Part shown: positions 46,312 through 54,758 of the stretch, in pieces
Layout: each line of letters starts with the position of its first letter
Numbering within the stretch: the stretch's first letter is position 1
Assembly: GCA_937950315.1 (NCBI GenBank)
Contig: CALFDU010000021.1
Span: forward strand, 48,011-112,010
Length of the DNA: 64,000 nt
Source: an uncultured Saprospiraceae bacterium
Lineage (GTDB): Bacteria > Bacteroidota > Bacteroidia > Chitinophagales > Saprospiraceae
Reading direction: 5' to 3'
Translations under genes and position numbers: made by a program
Notes under the pieces: model-generated
Told to the model about the DNA's origin: nothing
Seen by the model: the letters and a program-made list of their open reading frames with translations, nothing else
Database searches by the model: none

Positions 46312-46499
46312 AGGCAAAAAAAAATCCACAATTAAGTGGATTTTTAAAATTGGCTAATCGGGACGGCCTCTATAAATTGTCAACTGTCAACATGTAATTA
46401 TGTTTAACAATGTTAATGAATCCGTGATCAATAAAAAGATCACACAACAAGCTGTTAGGGGAAATTTATAGGGAAGTGTTTTATAACGAGTCAAACATA
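46312..46499 (-). ncRNA. candidate small RNA between ssb and recX
   Basis: On the minus strand a -7 element TATGTTTG (46499-46492) precedes a roughly 170-nt stretch without ORF. Near its ends CTATAAATT and AATTTATAG (46463-46471 and 46370-46378) are perfectly complementary, enclosing a GTGATC/GATCAC hairpin (46424-46443); it finishes in a terminator. No known family is recognised. Confidence 0.4.
46317..46345 (-). terminator. rho-independent terminator upstream of recX
   Basis: AAAAATCCAC (46320-46329), loop AATTAA, GTGGATTTTT (46336-46345). On the minus strand the stem is followed by about nine T, so it is oriented to end a minus-strand transcript, though no annotated gene ends here. Confidence 0.75.
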
Positions 46500-46641
46500 A
46501 GACTAATAAATAACATATTATAAAAAATCGTAATATATAATTGTGATAGATTATCAATTTTGAAGTGTCTATATTGGATTGCGACGTAAAATACTTAGTG
46601 GTCCATATTTGCCAATTGGTAAATCAATAAATGGAAAGAAA

Positions 46642-46667
46642 AATTCCCGACCATAAAGTCGGGAATA
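46642..46667 (-). terminator. rho-independent terminator of ssb
   Basis: ATTCCCGAC (46643-46651), loop CATAAA, GTCGGGAAT (46658-46666), just after the ssb stop, followed by T on the minus strand. Confidence 0.88.
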
Positions 46668-46670
46668 CTT

Positions 46671-47021
46671 TTAAGCTTCTTTCGATGCTTCTTTGGACAT
46701 TTTGAAGAAATTTTCTGCAACTACTTCAGTCACATACTTTTTGTTTCCTTCTTTGTCTTCGTAAGATCGATAGGTCAATTTTCCTTGTATTAACACTTGA
46801 TTTCCTTTGGACAAGGCAGACTTCATTTGTTCGCCCTTTTTGCCCCAAGCGACAATGGTGTGCCATTGTGTGTTTTGGACTTTTTCTCCATCGGAATTAA
46901 GGTAATATTCACTGGTTGCCAAACTGAAGTTGGCCACTGAATTACCGTTGTCAAATGTTTTTACTTCGATATCCTTACCCAGGTTACCAATCAATTGAAC
47001 TGAATTTCTTAAAGTGTTCAT
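46671..47021 (-). CDS. ssb: single-stranded DNA-binding protein (short form)
   Basis: 116 residues consisting of the OB fold only: RNSVQLIGNLGKDIEVKTFDNGNSVANFSLAT, NTQWHTIVAWGKKGEQ and GNQVLIQGKLTYRSYEDKEGN. The acidic DDDIPF-type tail that recruits partner proteins is absent; it ends SKEASKEA. It could be a second SSB specialised for a subset of tasks, the main SSB being elsewhere. Single gene with its own terminator, divergent from the riboswitch-controlled gene. Confidence 0.95.
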   Translation of the reverse strand: MNTLRNSVQLIGNLGKDIEVKTFDNGNSVANFSLATSEYYLNSDGEKVQNTQWHTIVAWGKKGEQMKSALSKGNQVLIQGKLTYRSYEDKEGNKKYVTEVVAENFFKMSKEASKEA

Positions 47022-47155
47022 ACTAATAATTTTTGTTCACTTTGCCGTGAACCGATTAAATAACAATAAGTGATGGTTTTGTCCTTGTGGTAAACAGTTT
47101 GACTTTCGATTGATAGAATATTTTTCAAAATCCTATTTAAGTTGAGAATAAGATT

Positions 47156-47163
47156 TACATTTG
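47156..47163 (+). promoter_or_regulatory. -7 promoter element upstream of the SAM riboswitch
   Basis: TACATTTG exactly fits TAnnTTTG, about 25 bp before the riboswitch P1 stem. Confidence 0.65.
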
Positions 47164-47186
47164 TGAAAACAAGTTCTTTAAATTAT

Positions 47187-47298
47187 ATCTTATCAAGAAA
47201 GGTGGAGGGGAAAGGCCCGATGAAACCTTAGCAACCCTTAACAAAAATTATGTTTTGTTGAGAAGGTGCTAATTCCTGCAGCGATGCAAGATAAGTCA
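47187..47298 (+). promoter_or_regulatory. SAM-I (S-box) riboswitch
   Basis: All core S-box elements are in order: P1 strand CTTATC (47189-47194), AAGAAAGGTGGAGGG, GGCCCGATGAAACC, GCAACC, a variable hairpin with AACAAAA/TTTTGTT, AAGGTGCTAATTCC, and the closing P1 strand GATAAG (47290-47295). Binds S-adenosylmethionine. It lies directly ahead of the metX-aspartokinase gene, which it should switch off when SAM is high. Confidence 0.94.
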
Positions 47299-47302
47299 GA
47301 AG

Positions 47303-47336
47303 AAAATCTCTCTTTTGACCAGTTCAGGGAGGTTTT
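47303..47336 (+). terminator. possible expression-platform hairpin of the SAM riboswitch
   Basis: AAAATCTCTC (47303-47312) pairs with GGGAGGTTTT (47327-47336) including two G-U pairs, followed by a T/A-rich stretch. It could be the terminator formed in the SAM-bound state; the weak stem makes this tentative. Confidence 0.4.
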
Positions 47337-47367
47337 AATATTTCTCTTGGTAAGTAATAAATTGATT

Positions 47368-49698
47368 ATGAATCATTTAAAAAATTACCAAGTTTCAGAG
47401 AGTTTTCAATTAGAGTCAGGTCGGACCATTGAAAATCTAAATATTTCATACCATACGTACGGTGAATTGAATGAAGACTGCAGTAATGTAGTATGGGTCT
47501 TTCATGCATTGTCTGCTAACTCTGACGTTATGGATTGGTGGCCAGGGCTTTTTGGCAATAAAGATTATTTTAATCAAAAAGAATACTTTATCGTCTGTGC
47601 AAATGTACTAGGATCACCATATGGAACTACTTCTGCAGATAACCTTGACTTTCCTCAGTTTTCAGTTAGGGACGTTGTTCAAGCGCATTTGAAGTTGGCA
47701 GAGAAATTAGGGATACATCATATTTATTGTGCTATTGGAGGATCGTTTGGTGGAGATCAAGCTATTGAATTTGCTTACAGCTATGAGGGAACAATTGAAA
47801 ATTTGATTTTGATTGCATCGAGTAGTAGGGTTTCAGCTTGGGCCATCGCGATTCATGAAACACAACGACTGGCAATGACTTCGGATCCAAGTTTTGGGAC
47901 AAAAGATGGTGGCTTGGATGGAATGAAAGCTGCGCGTGCGATTGGTATGTTAACTTATCGCACCAGTGAGGCGTTTATAGATTCTCAAACAGATCAGAGT
48001 GACAAGGTTGATCAATTTAAAGCAAGCTCATACATCCAATATCAAGGCGATAAATTTGTAAAAAGGTTCAATGCTTTAAGTTATTTCTACTTAAGTAAAT
48101 GCCTGGATAGTCATAATCTTGGTAGAAATAGAGGAGGAGAACATTTGGCCTTGCGGCAAATTCGGATACCTACATTGGTCATAGGTATTACTTCAGATCT
48201 GCTGATTCCAGTACAGTTGCAAAAGGATATGGTCAAACATTTACCCAATGCGATCTATCGTGAAATTGATTCTGATTATGGGCATGATGGATTTTTGGTT
48301 GAAACACAAAAGATCAGTCAAGAAATTCATTCGTTTCTAAACAGGGAAGAACGAATAATCAAAGTGTTGAAATTTGGCGGGAAATCTTTGGCTACTGGAA
48401 TGGCATTGGACAAAGCGATCAATATAATTACAGAGGAGTCCAAAAAAAGCCAAATTGTTGTAGTTGCTTCTGCGCGAGCAAAAACAACCGATCAATTGGT
48501 AAAATTGTATGAGCATGCGGTTGAAGGTAAGCTTGATGTTGCGATGTTGGATCAATTGTTTGAAGATCAGAAAGTTGCAACATTGGATGTTGATTTCACC
48601 AAAGAGAAGCATACATTGTTACAAAAATTGCAAGCGATAAGTGTTTTAGGGTTGAAGCATAAACGATTGTACGATCAAGTGGTTTCGTTTGGCGAATTGA
48701 TGAGTGTAAAAACCATTGCCCAATATTTGCGACAGCGTATGCTTGATACGCTTATTGTGGATGCGAGAGAAATTATTAAAACAAATAATGACCACGGACA
48801 AGATCTAGTGGATCATGCGTATTCTAAAAATTTAACACAAGAGAGGATAAAGTTTCCAGAAAGTAAGACAGTATATTTGGTAACTGGTTTTATCGCTTCT
48901 GACCAGGATGGATTGACTACTACGCTTGGAAGGAATGGGAGTAATTACACTGCCACATTGATTGCCAATTATCTCAATGCAAGCGAGGTTCAGAATTGGA
49001 CCAATGTTGATGGAGTGTTCTCAGGTCATCCTCAATATGTAAAAGACGCAAAGAAGATTGATCACCTCAGTTATAGGGAAGCCAATGAGTTGGCAAATTT
49101 TGGTATTAATGTACTGCATTCTAAAACGATACTTCCACTATTAGAAGCACGTATACCTCTCAGGATTATGAATAGTTTTAATGAGTCGTCGACAGGTACA
49201 TTGGTTGATCAATATGGAACAGGGCAAGGAATTAAAGCGGTTTCAATGATCGATGATGTAAGCCTAATCAGTTTTGAAGGAGGTGGATTGTTGGGGAAAG
49301 TGGGTATTGATTCAAGAATATTTTCACGACTGGAAGAGGGAGATATTAGTGTGAGATTAATTTCGCAAGCATCCTCGGAAAGGGGAGTAGGTTTTGTCGT
49401 TAATAGAGATAATGCAGACAAATCTATTAAGCTACTTAATGATGAATTTAAAATTGAATTGGATCGTGGTGATGTAACAAATATCAGTGTTAACCATGAT
49501 ACTGCCATCATTTCAATCATAGGTAGGCATAATTATGCACTGGAGAAAGCGATCAAAGGACTGCGTGCAGCAAAGATTTGGGTGCATTTATTTAGTAATA
49601 GTATCAATGGTGAAAATATTTCAATGGTAATTGATGACAAGCTAAAATTTAAAGCACTAAATATCGTTCATGAATATGCTATTTCTCAGAAAAAGTAA
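47368..49698 (+). CDS. fusion of homoserine O-acetyltransferase (MetX) and aspartokinase
   Basis: ATG 47368 is chosen; the longer frame from 47266 lies in the riboswitch. Residues 1 to about 326 are a complete MetX alpha/beta hydrolase: nucleophile in GGSFGGDQA (Ser126), Asp277 and His306 (YGHDGF). From about 331 the protein is aspartokinase: KFGGKSLA, TTLGRNGSNYTATLIA, VDGVFSGHPQYV and two ACT-like domains to the end. No homoserine dehydrogenase domain. It thus joins the first enzyme of the aspartate family with the first committed methionine step. 776 residues. Regulated by the SAM riboswitch upstream. Confidence 0.93.
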   Translation: MNHLKNYQVSESFQLESGRTIENLNISYHTYGELNEDCSNVVWVFHALSANSDVMDWWPGLFGNKDYFNQKEYFIVCANVLGSPYGTTSADNLDFPQFSVRDVVQAHLKLAEKLGIHHIYCAIGGSFGGDQAIEFAYSYEGTIENLILIASSSRVSAWAIAIHETQRLAMTSDPSFGTKDGGLDGMKAARAIGMLTYRTSEAFIDSQTDQSDKVDQFKASSYIQYQGDKFVKRFNALSYFYLSKCLDSHNLGRNRGGEHLALRQIRIPTLVIGITSDLLIPVQLQKDMVKHLPNAIYREIDSDYGHDGFLVETQKISQEIHSFLNREERIIKVLKFGGKSLATGMALDKAINIITEESKKSQIVVVASARAKTTDQLVKLYEHAVEGKLDVAMLDQLFEDQKVATLDVDFTKEKHTLLQKLQAISVLGLKHKRLYDQVVSFGELMSVKTIAQYLRQRMLDTLIVDAREIIKTNNDHGQDLVDHAYSKNLTQERIKFPESKTVYLVTGFIASDQDGLTTTLGRNGSNYTATLIANYLNASEVQNWTNVDGVFSGHPQYVKDAKKIDHLSYREANELANFGINVLHSKTILPLLEARIPLRIMNSFNESSTGTLVDQYGTGQGIKAVSMIDDVSLISFEGGGLLGKVGIDSRIFSRLEEGDISVRLISQASSERGVGFVVNRDNADKSIKLLNDEFKIELDRGDVTNISVNHDTAIISIIGRHNYALEKAIKGLRAAKIWVHLFSNSINGENISMVIDDKLKFKALNIVHEYAISQKK

Positions 49699-49705
49699 TT
49701 TGGAA

Positions 49706-50131
49706 TTATAGGCGTTCAAGTTGGATTTCCATCCAATCTGAGCCACAGTCAGTATCCAATTCCATGTCTCCGGCAAAAAAGAAAATGCTTAGTTCTATTC
49801 TGTCATCGTTGCAAAAGAAGAATACATCATTCTCTAGATTAAAATCGATGGTGGCATTTGATTCATCGGAACTCCATGTGCCATCTACTATGAAGAAATC
49901 AGCATTTTCAAACCAACTTAATTCGATATTGTAATTGTCATCAAATATCATGTGCATGTCCTGTATGACTCCATTCTCTGCAATATTTTCTCCAGATAAA
50001 ACATAGTCATCTACCACCCATTCACCTAATATATCTCTATCCAAATCACTTAATGTGTCAAGGTCACATGAGCTTATCGTGAAAATGGTGAATGCATATA
50101 ATAAAAACGAAATAGAATTTAATTTTTTCAT
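49706..50131 (-). CDS. lipocalin-like hypothetical lipoprotein
   Basis: 141 residues. Lipoprotein signal with Cys after TISS (residue about 22). The mature part (LGEWVVDDYVLSGE, IELSWFENADFF, DGTWSSDESNATIDF) follows the G-x-W, strand, W-S pattern of lipocalin-like domains frequent in Bacteroidota. Ligand unknown. Convergent with the MetX-aspartokinase gene, 7 bp apart. Confidence 0.75.
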   Translation of the reverse strand: MKKLNSISFLLYAFTIFTISSCDLDTLSDLDRDILGEWVVDDYVLSGENIAENGVIQDMHMIFDDNYNIELSWFENADFFIVDGTWSSDESNATIDFNLENDVFFFCNDDRIELSIFFFAGDMELDTDCGSDWMEIQLERL

Positions 50132-50234
50132 ATCGATGCTTTTGCATTGAAGATCTTCTATAGATTAAAAAAGTTAGCAAAGAGTAGGCTGGTTTAACTT
50201 TGATTTATAAGTATTTAAGAATTACTTAAGAAAA

Positions 50235-50265
50235 AGGCTCCCGTCCAATGAATGTACGAGAGCCT
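50235..50265 (-). terminator. terminator downstream of the FG-GAP/ASPIC gene
   Basis: AGGCTCCCGT (50235-50244) pairs with ACGAGAGCCT (50256-50265), one G-U on the RNA, flanked by A and T runs, so it may work in both directions. It follows the stop of the large minus-strand gene. Confidence 0.85.
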
Positions 50266-50300
50266 AAAAAGTTGGTTAAAGAATTATATATTTTGGATGG

Positions 50301-52946
50301 CTATTGAGAAGTTACAGCCAATTGCGTTTTTCTTTTGATTTTTACGGTTGTGTTTGTTTCTCCGTTGAAAAAGAACTCCTCGGCTGTTCTTTCACCATCT
50401 GGCCAAATGACGTCTACTTTTTGCAATCCATCTGTCCCTAGTCCGATGTGTATTGGTTCGTGTACTGCGCTGGCTGTTTGGCCTCCTAAAACAAACGTTC
50501 TTTCAAAATCATCGTTGATAATTACCTTAGCACCAACAGCATATAAATTTGCTGTGTTGGTATTCTCAAGATCAAGTTTGACCCAATTGTTTCCAGTTTC
50601 ATTTTTGTTTATGTAAACAAAGGTGTTTCCTTTTTCGAAAGTAGTAGGAGCTTTGATGATTTTGTTGGGAGGAGGCACAGCCAAGGCTTTGCCCATGAAT
50701 TCAATTTTTAAGTTTCTTGCTTCAGGCTTAAGAGAACTGTATCCACCTCCATGCGGTACAATGATGTCTATTTTTCCATCTGCATTTAGATCAGTGGCTA
50801 TATTTCCGTTTGCTGCTTCATGCATTCTGAAAATATCTTTGATCTCACTTTTTGAGCTGGCATCTAGTCCTTGGCCCGAATAAGAATCTCTATCAGTAAA
50901 ATAGATGTAATCTTCTTTATGCCATCCTGTGCCGGGAGCTGGTTTCTTTGGTGGATTGGCATCGTAGTCTAAATCTTGAATATCAAACAATCGATATTCC
51001 AAAGTTCTGTCTTCAAATTGAAAGTCGGTGGGAGTAGAATTATTTTCAAGTAATCTACCAACACCAGCTGACCAGTCACCAATAAAATTATCATTTCCTC
51101 TATTCAAAGAACCGACCAAGTAAACATCCAAATCTTTATCGTTGTCAATGTCAAAGAAACTTGGGTTCCAAGAAAATTCAGTTCCATTCATTGTGTTGGA
51201 ATATTGCAATGAGTCGAACATTTTGTGAGCGATAGGATGAATGTTGAATTTGTGATAACTATCAGGAGCGGTATATTCATTGAATTGTACTTTCAGATCT
51301 GAAGTTATATTTGTGAAATCAGAACTGTTTTTATCAAAATTCATAACCAAGTGGTTGAAGTTTGCTTTCTGATCCATTGCGTTGATCTGACATAGAGATT
51401 GAACATTTAGTTCTTTTAGGTCAGCAAGGAATAGGGTAGTGTTTCGAATTGAAAATGTAACACCTCCGCATCCTCCAACCATGAATTCTGGTTTGTGGTC
51501 ATTGTTTAGATCACCTGCTGCCATTCCCATCCAGCATCCGATGTATTTTGGGTCGTTAAGTTTATCAATGTGTTTGAATCCTTTACCTTCTAGGTTCATG
51601 AAAATTCTTACTTTGTTTGGAAGGTCATTGGCTGAAATCAAATCGGGGTATCCATCGTCATTTAAGTCTGTAAACATGGTAGCCCAAGTGTGTCCAGCTT
51701 TCTCTCCGATTTGTTGACCTTTATAGGTGACATCAGAAGATTCTTTTAGTGTTCTGTTATCAGGCCAAGGCACAGAATCATCAAGGCCTTCTTCTATAAA
51801 TAAGCCGGAGCAATTGAATTCTCTGCCTTTTTCAAGAAAGGTGAATTTTCCAGTTTCAGATAACTGGTTAATCCATAATGTATTTCTGTTCCCTGCAAAT
51901 TTTTCAGCTCCAAAACCCCAGAAGTCAGGATCTAAAAAATTTCCAATATAAATATCAAGATCACCATCTCTATCAAGATCTGCCACTGATGCACCGGTAG
52001 AATGGTAGTTTGTGTCAAAGCCAACTTCATCAGATACATCTTTCCATTCAGGTAATCCATCATTGTCTTTGTCACCCATATTGAGGTAAAGAACATTTTT
52101 TCCTTCAGGTTCATTCATGAAGGTAACGTTACGCCCATCTTTTAAATCGCCCATTAAGAATTCGGGAATGTGGCTTTCCACATATTCAATATCATTCTTA
52201 TCTTTTCTTCCCATATAATTTGCTCCAGGATAGAATCTCATTCCAAAGCCAGGAACAGTAAATGGAGTACCATACTGCGCATTAAGAACAAGCAAATCCA
52301 TTCTTCCGTCTCCATTGAAGTCGGCGCTTAAGGCTCCTCTTCCTATTCTTCCCGGTCTGTAAGGATCATCGGTGATGTTTTCTCTTGGTTCAAATTTGTT
52401 TTCTATAAGAAGTTCTTCCTTGACGTATTGATTGTTTTTTGAGGCTGAAATAATTTCATGTGGAGTTTTGAACATTGGGTTACCGCTTGCATCATTTCCT
52501 TGGTTGATATACAGTGAACCTGGAATTGCAGGCATTCTTTGGTCCATTTGTAGGATTCCATTTTCATCAACCGGTCTTGCTATAGGCCGTCCATTTTGAG
52601 GGAAATAGAGATCTTGTTTGCCGTCTCCATTTGCATCAAAACTAGTTGCTCCACGCATTACAACTACATTCGGAGATGTAGCTCCTTCACCTAATGAGGC
52701 CCCAATCTCTTCAAATCCAATAATACTTTCATCTAAGTTTACTGGCCCTTTGTAGGTAACATTTACAAAGCCTTCTTCTTGATTGCTTTCCATTTCAACT
52801 TCCATCCCAAGTCTTTGTTTGATAAGACCTGTTGCAATGTTGAGGGTATCTTCTCCTTTGAATTTCACCAAAAGTTTTGGCCCTATAAAAGCCATAAGAA
52901 TGATGAAACAAAGAAAGAAAAGTAAGGATTTTTTTAATCTGCTCAA
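50301..52946 (-). CDS. large FG-GAP/VCBS-repeat protein with ASPIC/UnbV domain (CRTAC1-like)
   Basis: 881 residues. N-terminal membrane anchor or signal (LLFFLCFIILMAFIGPKLLV), then a propeller with repeated calcium-binding loops (DANGDGKQD, DFNGDGRMD, DLDRDGDLD, DLNDDGYPD, DIDNDKDLD, DLNADGKID) and a C-terminal ASPIC/UnbV domain (NWVKLDLENTNTANLYAVGAKVIIND ... VDVIWPDGER). Likely surface exposed. Second of two genes with the 507-residue lipoprotein upstream (19-bp gap). Binding target unknown; related proteins bind extracellular matrix or polysaccharide (inference). Confidence 0.9.
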   Translation of the reverse strand: MSRLKKSLLFFLCFIILMAFIGPKLLVKFKGEDTLNIATGLIKQRLGMEVEMESNQEEGFVNVTYKGPVNLDESIIGFEEIGASLGEGATSPNVVVMRGATSFDANGDGKQDLYFPQNGRPIARPVDENGILQMDQRMPAIPGSLYINQGNDASGNPMFKTPHEIISASKNNQYVKEELLIENKFEPRENITDDPYRPGRIGRGALSADFNGDGRMDLLVLNAQYGTPFTVPGFGMRFYPGANYMGRKDKNDIEYVESHIPEFLMGDLKDGRNVTFMNEPEGKNVLYLNMGDKDNDGLPEWKDVSDEVGFDTNYHSTGASVADLDRDGDLDIYIGNFLDPDFWGFGAEKFAGNRNTLWINQLSETGKFTFLEKGREFNCSGLFIEEGLDDSVPWPDNRTLKESSDVTYKGQQIGEKAGHTWATMFTDLNDDGYPDLISANDLPNKVRIFMNLEGKGFKHIDKLNDPKYIGCWMGMAAGDLNNDHKPEFMVGGCGGVTFSIRNTTLFLADLKELNVQSLCQINAMDQKANFNHLVMNFDKNSSDFTNITSDLKVQFNEYTAPDSYHKFNIHPIAHKMFDSLQYSNTMNGTEFSWNPSFFDIDNDKDLDVYLVGSLNRGNDNFIGDWSAGVGRLLENNSTPTDFQFEDRTLEYRLFDIQDLDYDANPPKKPAPGTGWHKEDYIYFTDRDSYSGQGLDASSKSEIKDIFRMHEAANGNIATDLNADGKIDIIVPHGGGYSSLKPEARNLKIEFMGKALAVPPPNKIIKAPTTFEKGNTFVYINKNETGNNWVKLDLENTNTANLYAVGAKVIINDDFERTFVLGGQTASAVHEPIHIGLGTDGLQKVDVIWPDGERTAEEFFFNGETNTTVKIKRKTQLAVTSQ

Positions 52947-52965
52947 AACATTTAATTTTTACGGG

Positions 52966-54489
52966 TTAAAGAGTGTTGTCGTCTTGGTATGTCTCATAAA
53001 TTGGGGGCTTATAATTGGCATTGTTCCTAATGATTTCCTCTTTCATATTATTGACCTTCACTTCAAATTCGATTAGGTCTGTTATTCTTTCATATGAAAC
53101 AAGCGTAATTCTTAGATAGATATCATCTCCTTTTTGAATTGGACGAAGGAATATTTGTTCATATCCAAATAAGTGGTTGTTGACCATGTACATTTTTTCG
53201 TCTTCAATAGAGGCTAGGTAAGCAAATGAAGGGTGGGGTCCGACAGTAGTTCTCAGTAATCTTCTTTCGATTGGTTCAGAAGCAAGGAATACTCCAGCAC
53301 CAAAAGCAGGAATGACGAAGTCATTTTTAAAGCTCAAAAGTGCGCTAGGGATATTCCCAAGTACAATGGCTTCTGATTTATCTTTATTTAAAATCTTAAT
53401 TTCTAAATAATCACTTGGAAGAAATTCTTGCTTTGGGTCGTATAGAGTTTTTGGGGTTGATTTATAGATCTCGGCGCTTTCCCATGAGCGATTAAATTCC
53501 ATTTTCATTCTATTTTTTGGATCATAGATACCAGGTTCTTGAAAGGAAAACATAGAGAATTTGTCGCCATCTTTCAATTGGACTTGTTGTGTGATTTCAA
53601 CTGGTTCATCATTTCTTTCAATCTCAAAGAATTTTCTTTGGACTTTTCTTCGGCTATCTTGCGTTGAATATCCTCCCAATACTTTGTCTGAATTGTATTG
53701 AATATTGTATTCACCTATTTGACTATCAATAGATCTAAGTCGATCTAATTGCAATTCAACTTTATCAAATATTGTTGGATCATTAAAGTCGTTGGGTATC
53801 TTGGCTTTCTCAATTCCAGTTTGATTAGCGATAATGTCGAAATAAAAACTTTGGTCTAATTCAAACCAAGAATGATACATTTCTCCGACGGCATCTGAGG
53901 CGCTAAATTCCCAAAGACCTGGCCTAAGACAGTTATTTACCAAGCTAATTCTTTTAGGAAGCACACCTGGGTTGGGTTGGTATTTTCCTCCTTCAAAAAT
54001 GTACTCACCTTTTTCATTGAAGAGTTCTGGCGAGTAAGTAACCTGGGCAAACATGGTATTGTTGTTTTGAATAGGAATGCCGATCCCATTTCTTGAATAT
54101 TCAGATAGGACAAGATTGGCTATGTCAAATTTATCTTGTTGAATATCTGCATAAGGCAATTGCGGACAAATGAATTCAATATCAATATTTTTGATTGATA
54201 AGTTTGCACCATCAGCATTACCAAAAGAGAAATCTAGCATTTTTTTATCTTGAAAATGTTCAAACGTAGCAACATTCAAGTCTCTTAAGTTGGATGAGTA
54301 TCTATTGATGGATTGAGTAGATGAATTGACAACTTTATTTTCAGACACCTTTATTTCTTGGTCGAGAAGTACGTTTGAAGTAAGTTTTGAACTCTTAGTA
54401 TGGATTTCTTGATTGCCACAAGAATATGTGGCAAAGACGATTAAAAGTAGGGCGTACACTACCTTAAGGTTATTAGCCTTGTTTATCAT
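52966..54489 (-). CDS. large hypothetical lipoprotein
   Basis: 507 residues. Lipoprotein signal ending FATYSC (Cys about 24). The mature protein has no family I recognise: mixed beta regions (YQPNPGVLPKRISLVNN, FYFDIIANQTG, YLASIEDEKMYMVNNHLFGY) and repeated charged segments. It precedes the CRTAC1-like gene by 19 bp in the same direction, so the two are one operon and probably work together at the cell surface. No enzymatic motif seen. Confidence 0.75.
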   Translation of the reverse strand: MINKANNLKVVYALLLIVFATYSCGNQEIHTKSSKLTSNVLLDQEIKVSENKVVNSSTQSINRYSSNLRDLNVATFEHFQDKKMLDFSFGNADGANLSIKNIDIEFICPQLPYADIQQDKFDIANLVLSEYSRNGIGIPIQNNNTMFAQVTYSPELFNEKGEYIFEGGKYQPNPGVLPKRISLVNNCLRPGLWEFSASDAVGEMYHSWFELDQSFYFDIIANQTGIEKAKIPNDFNDPTIFDKVELQLDRLRSIDSQIGEYNIQYNSDKVLGGYSTQDSRRKVQRKFFEIERNDEPVEITQQVQLKDGDKFSMFSFQEPGIYDPKNRMKMEFNRSWESAEIYKSTPKTLYDPKQEFLPSDYLEIKILNKDKSEAIVLGNIPSALLSFKNDFVIPAFGAGVFLASEPIERRLLRTTVGPHPSFAYLASIEDEKMYMVNNHLFGYEQIFLRPIQKGDDIYLRITLVSYERITDLIEFEVKVNNMKEEIIRNNANYKPPIYETYQDDNTL

Positions 54490-54758
54490 TTTCGGGTGTT
54501 TACTTGATTAGAATTTCTAACCTAAGTTAATAAAAATTTTGTTAATGTAATTGTTAGGAACAATTTAACACTAACAATAGGCTATAAAGAATTTAAGGTA
54601 CTACACTTAATAAAGTGTCATCTACTTGGCATATCTCCAATTCTATGCCAAAGTTCATTAATAATTATTTGAATGGTATAAATTTTGGATGTAAACTCAA
54701 AGTACCAATTTCCTCATACCATTTTCCACACCCATATTTTTAATCCCAATGTGTTATA
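54490..54758. other. intergenic region upstream of the histidine-kinase operon
   Basis: Holds two perfect dyads: ACACTT-AATA-AAGTGT (54603-54618) and TTGGCATA (54626-54633) with TATGCCAA (54644-54651). Either may be an operator or a short structured leader. No ORF or RNA gene recognised. Confidence 0.45.

Noticed and set aside
46350..46500. tmRNA, RNase P RNA or SRP RNA in the ssb-recX gap
   Set aside because: The diagnostic cores of these RNAs are absent; only a generic structured-RNA layout remains.
47266..47367. N-terminal 34-residue extension of the MetX-aspartokinase frame
   Set aside because: It runs through the 3' part of the SAM-I riboswitch; MetX homology begins right after ATG 47368.
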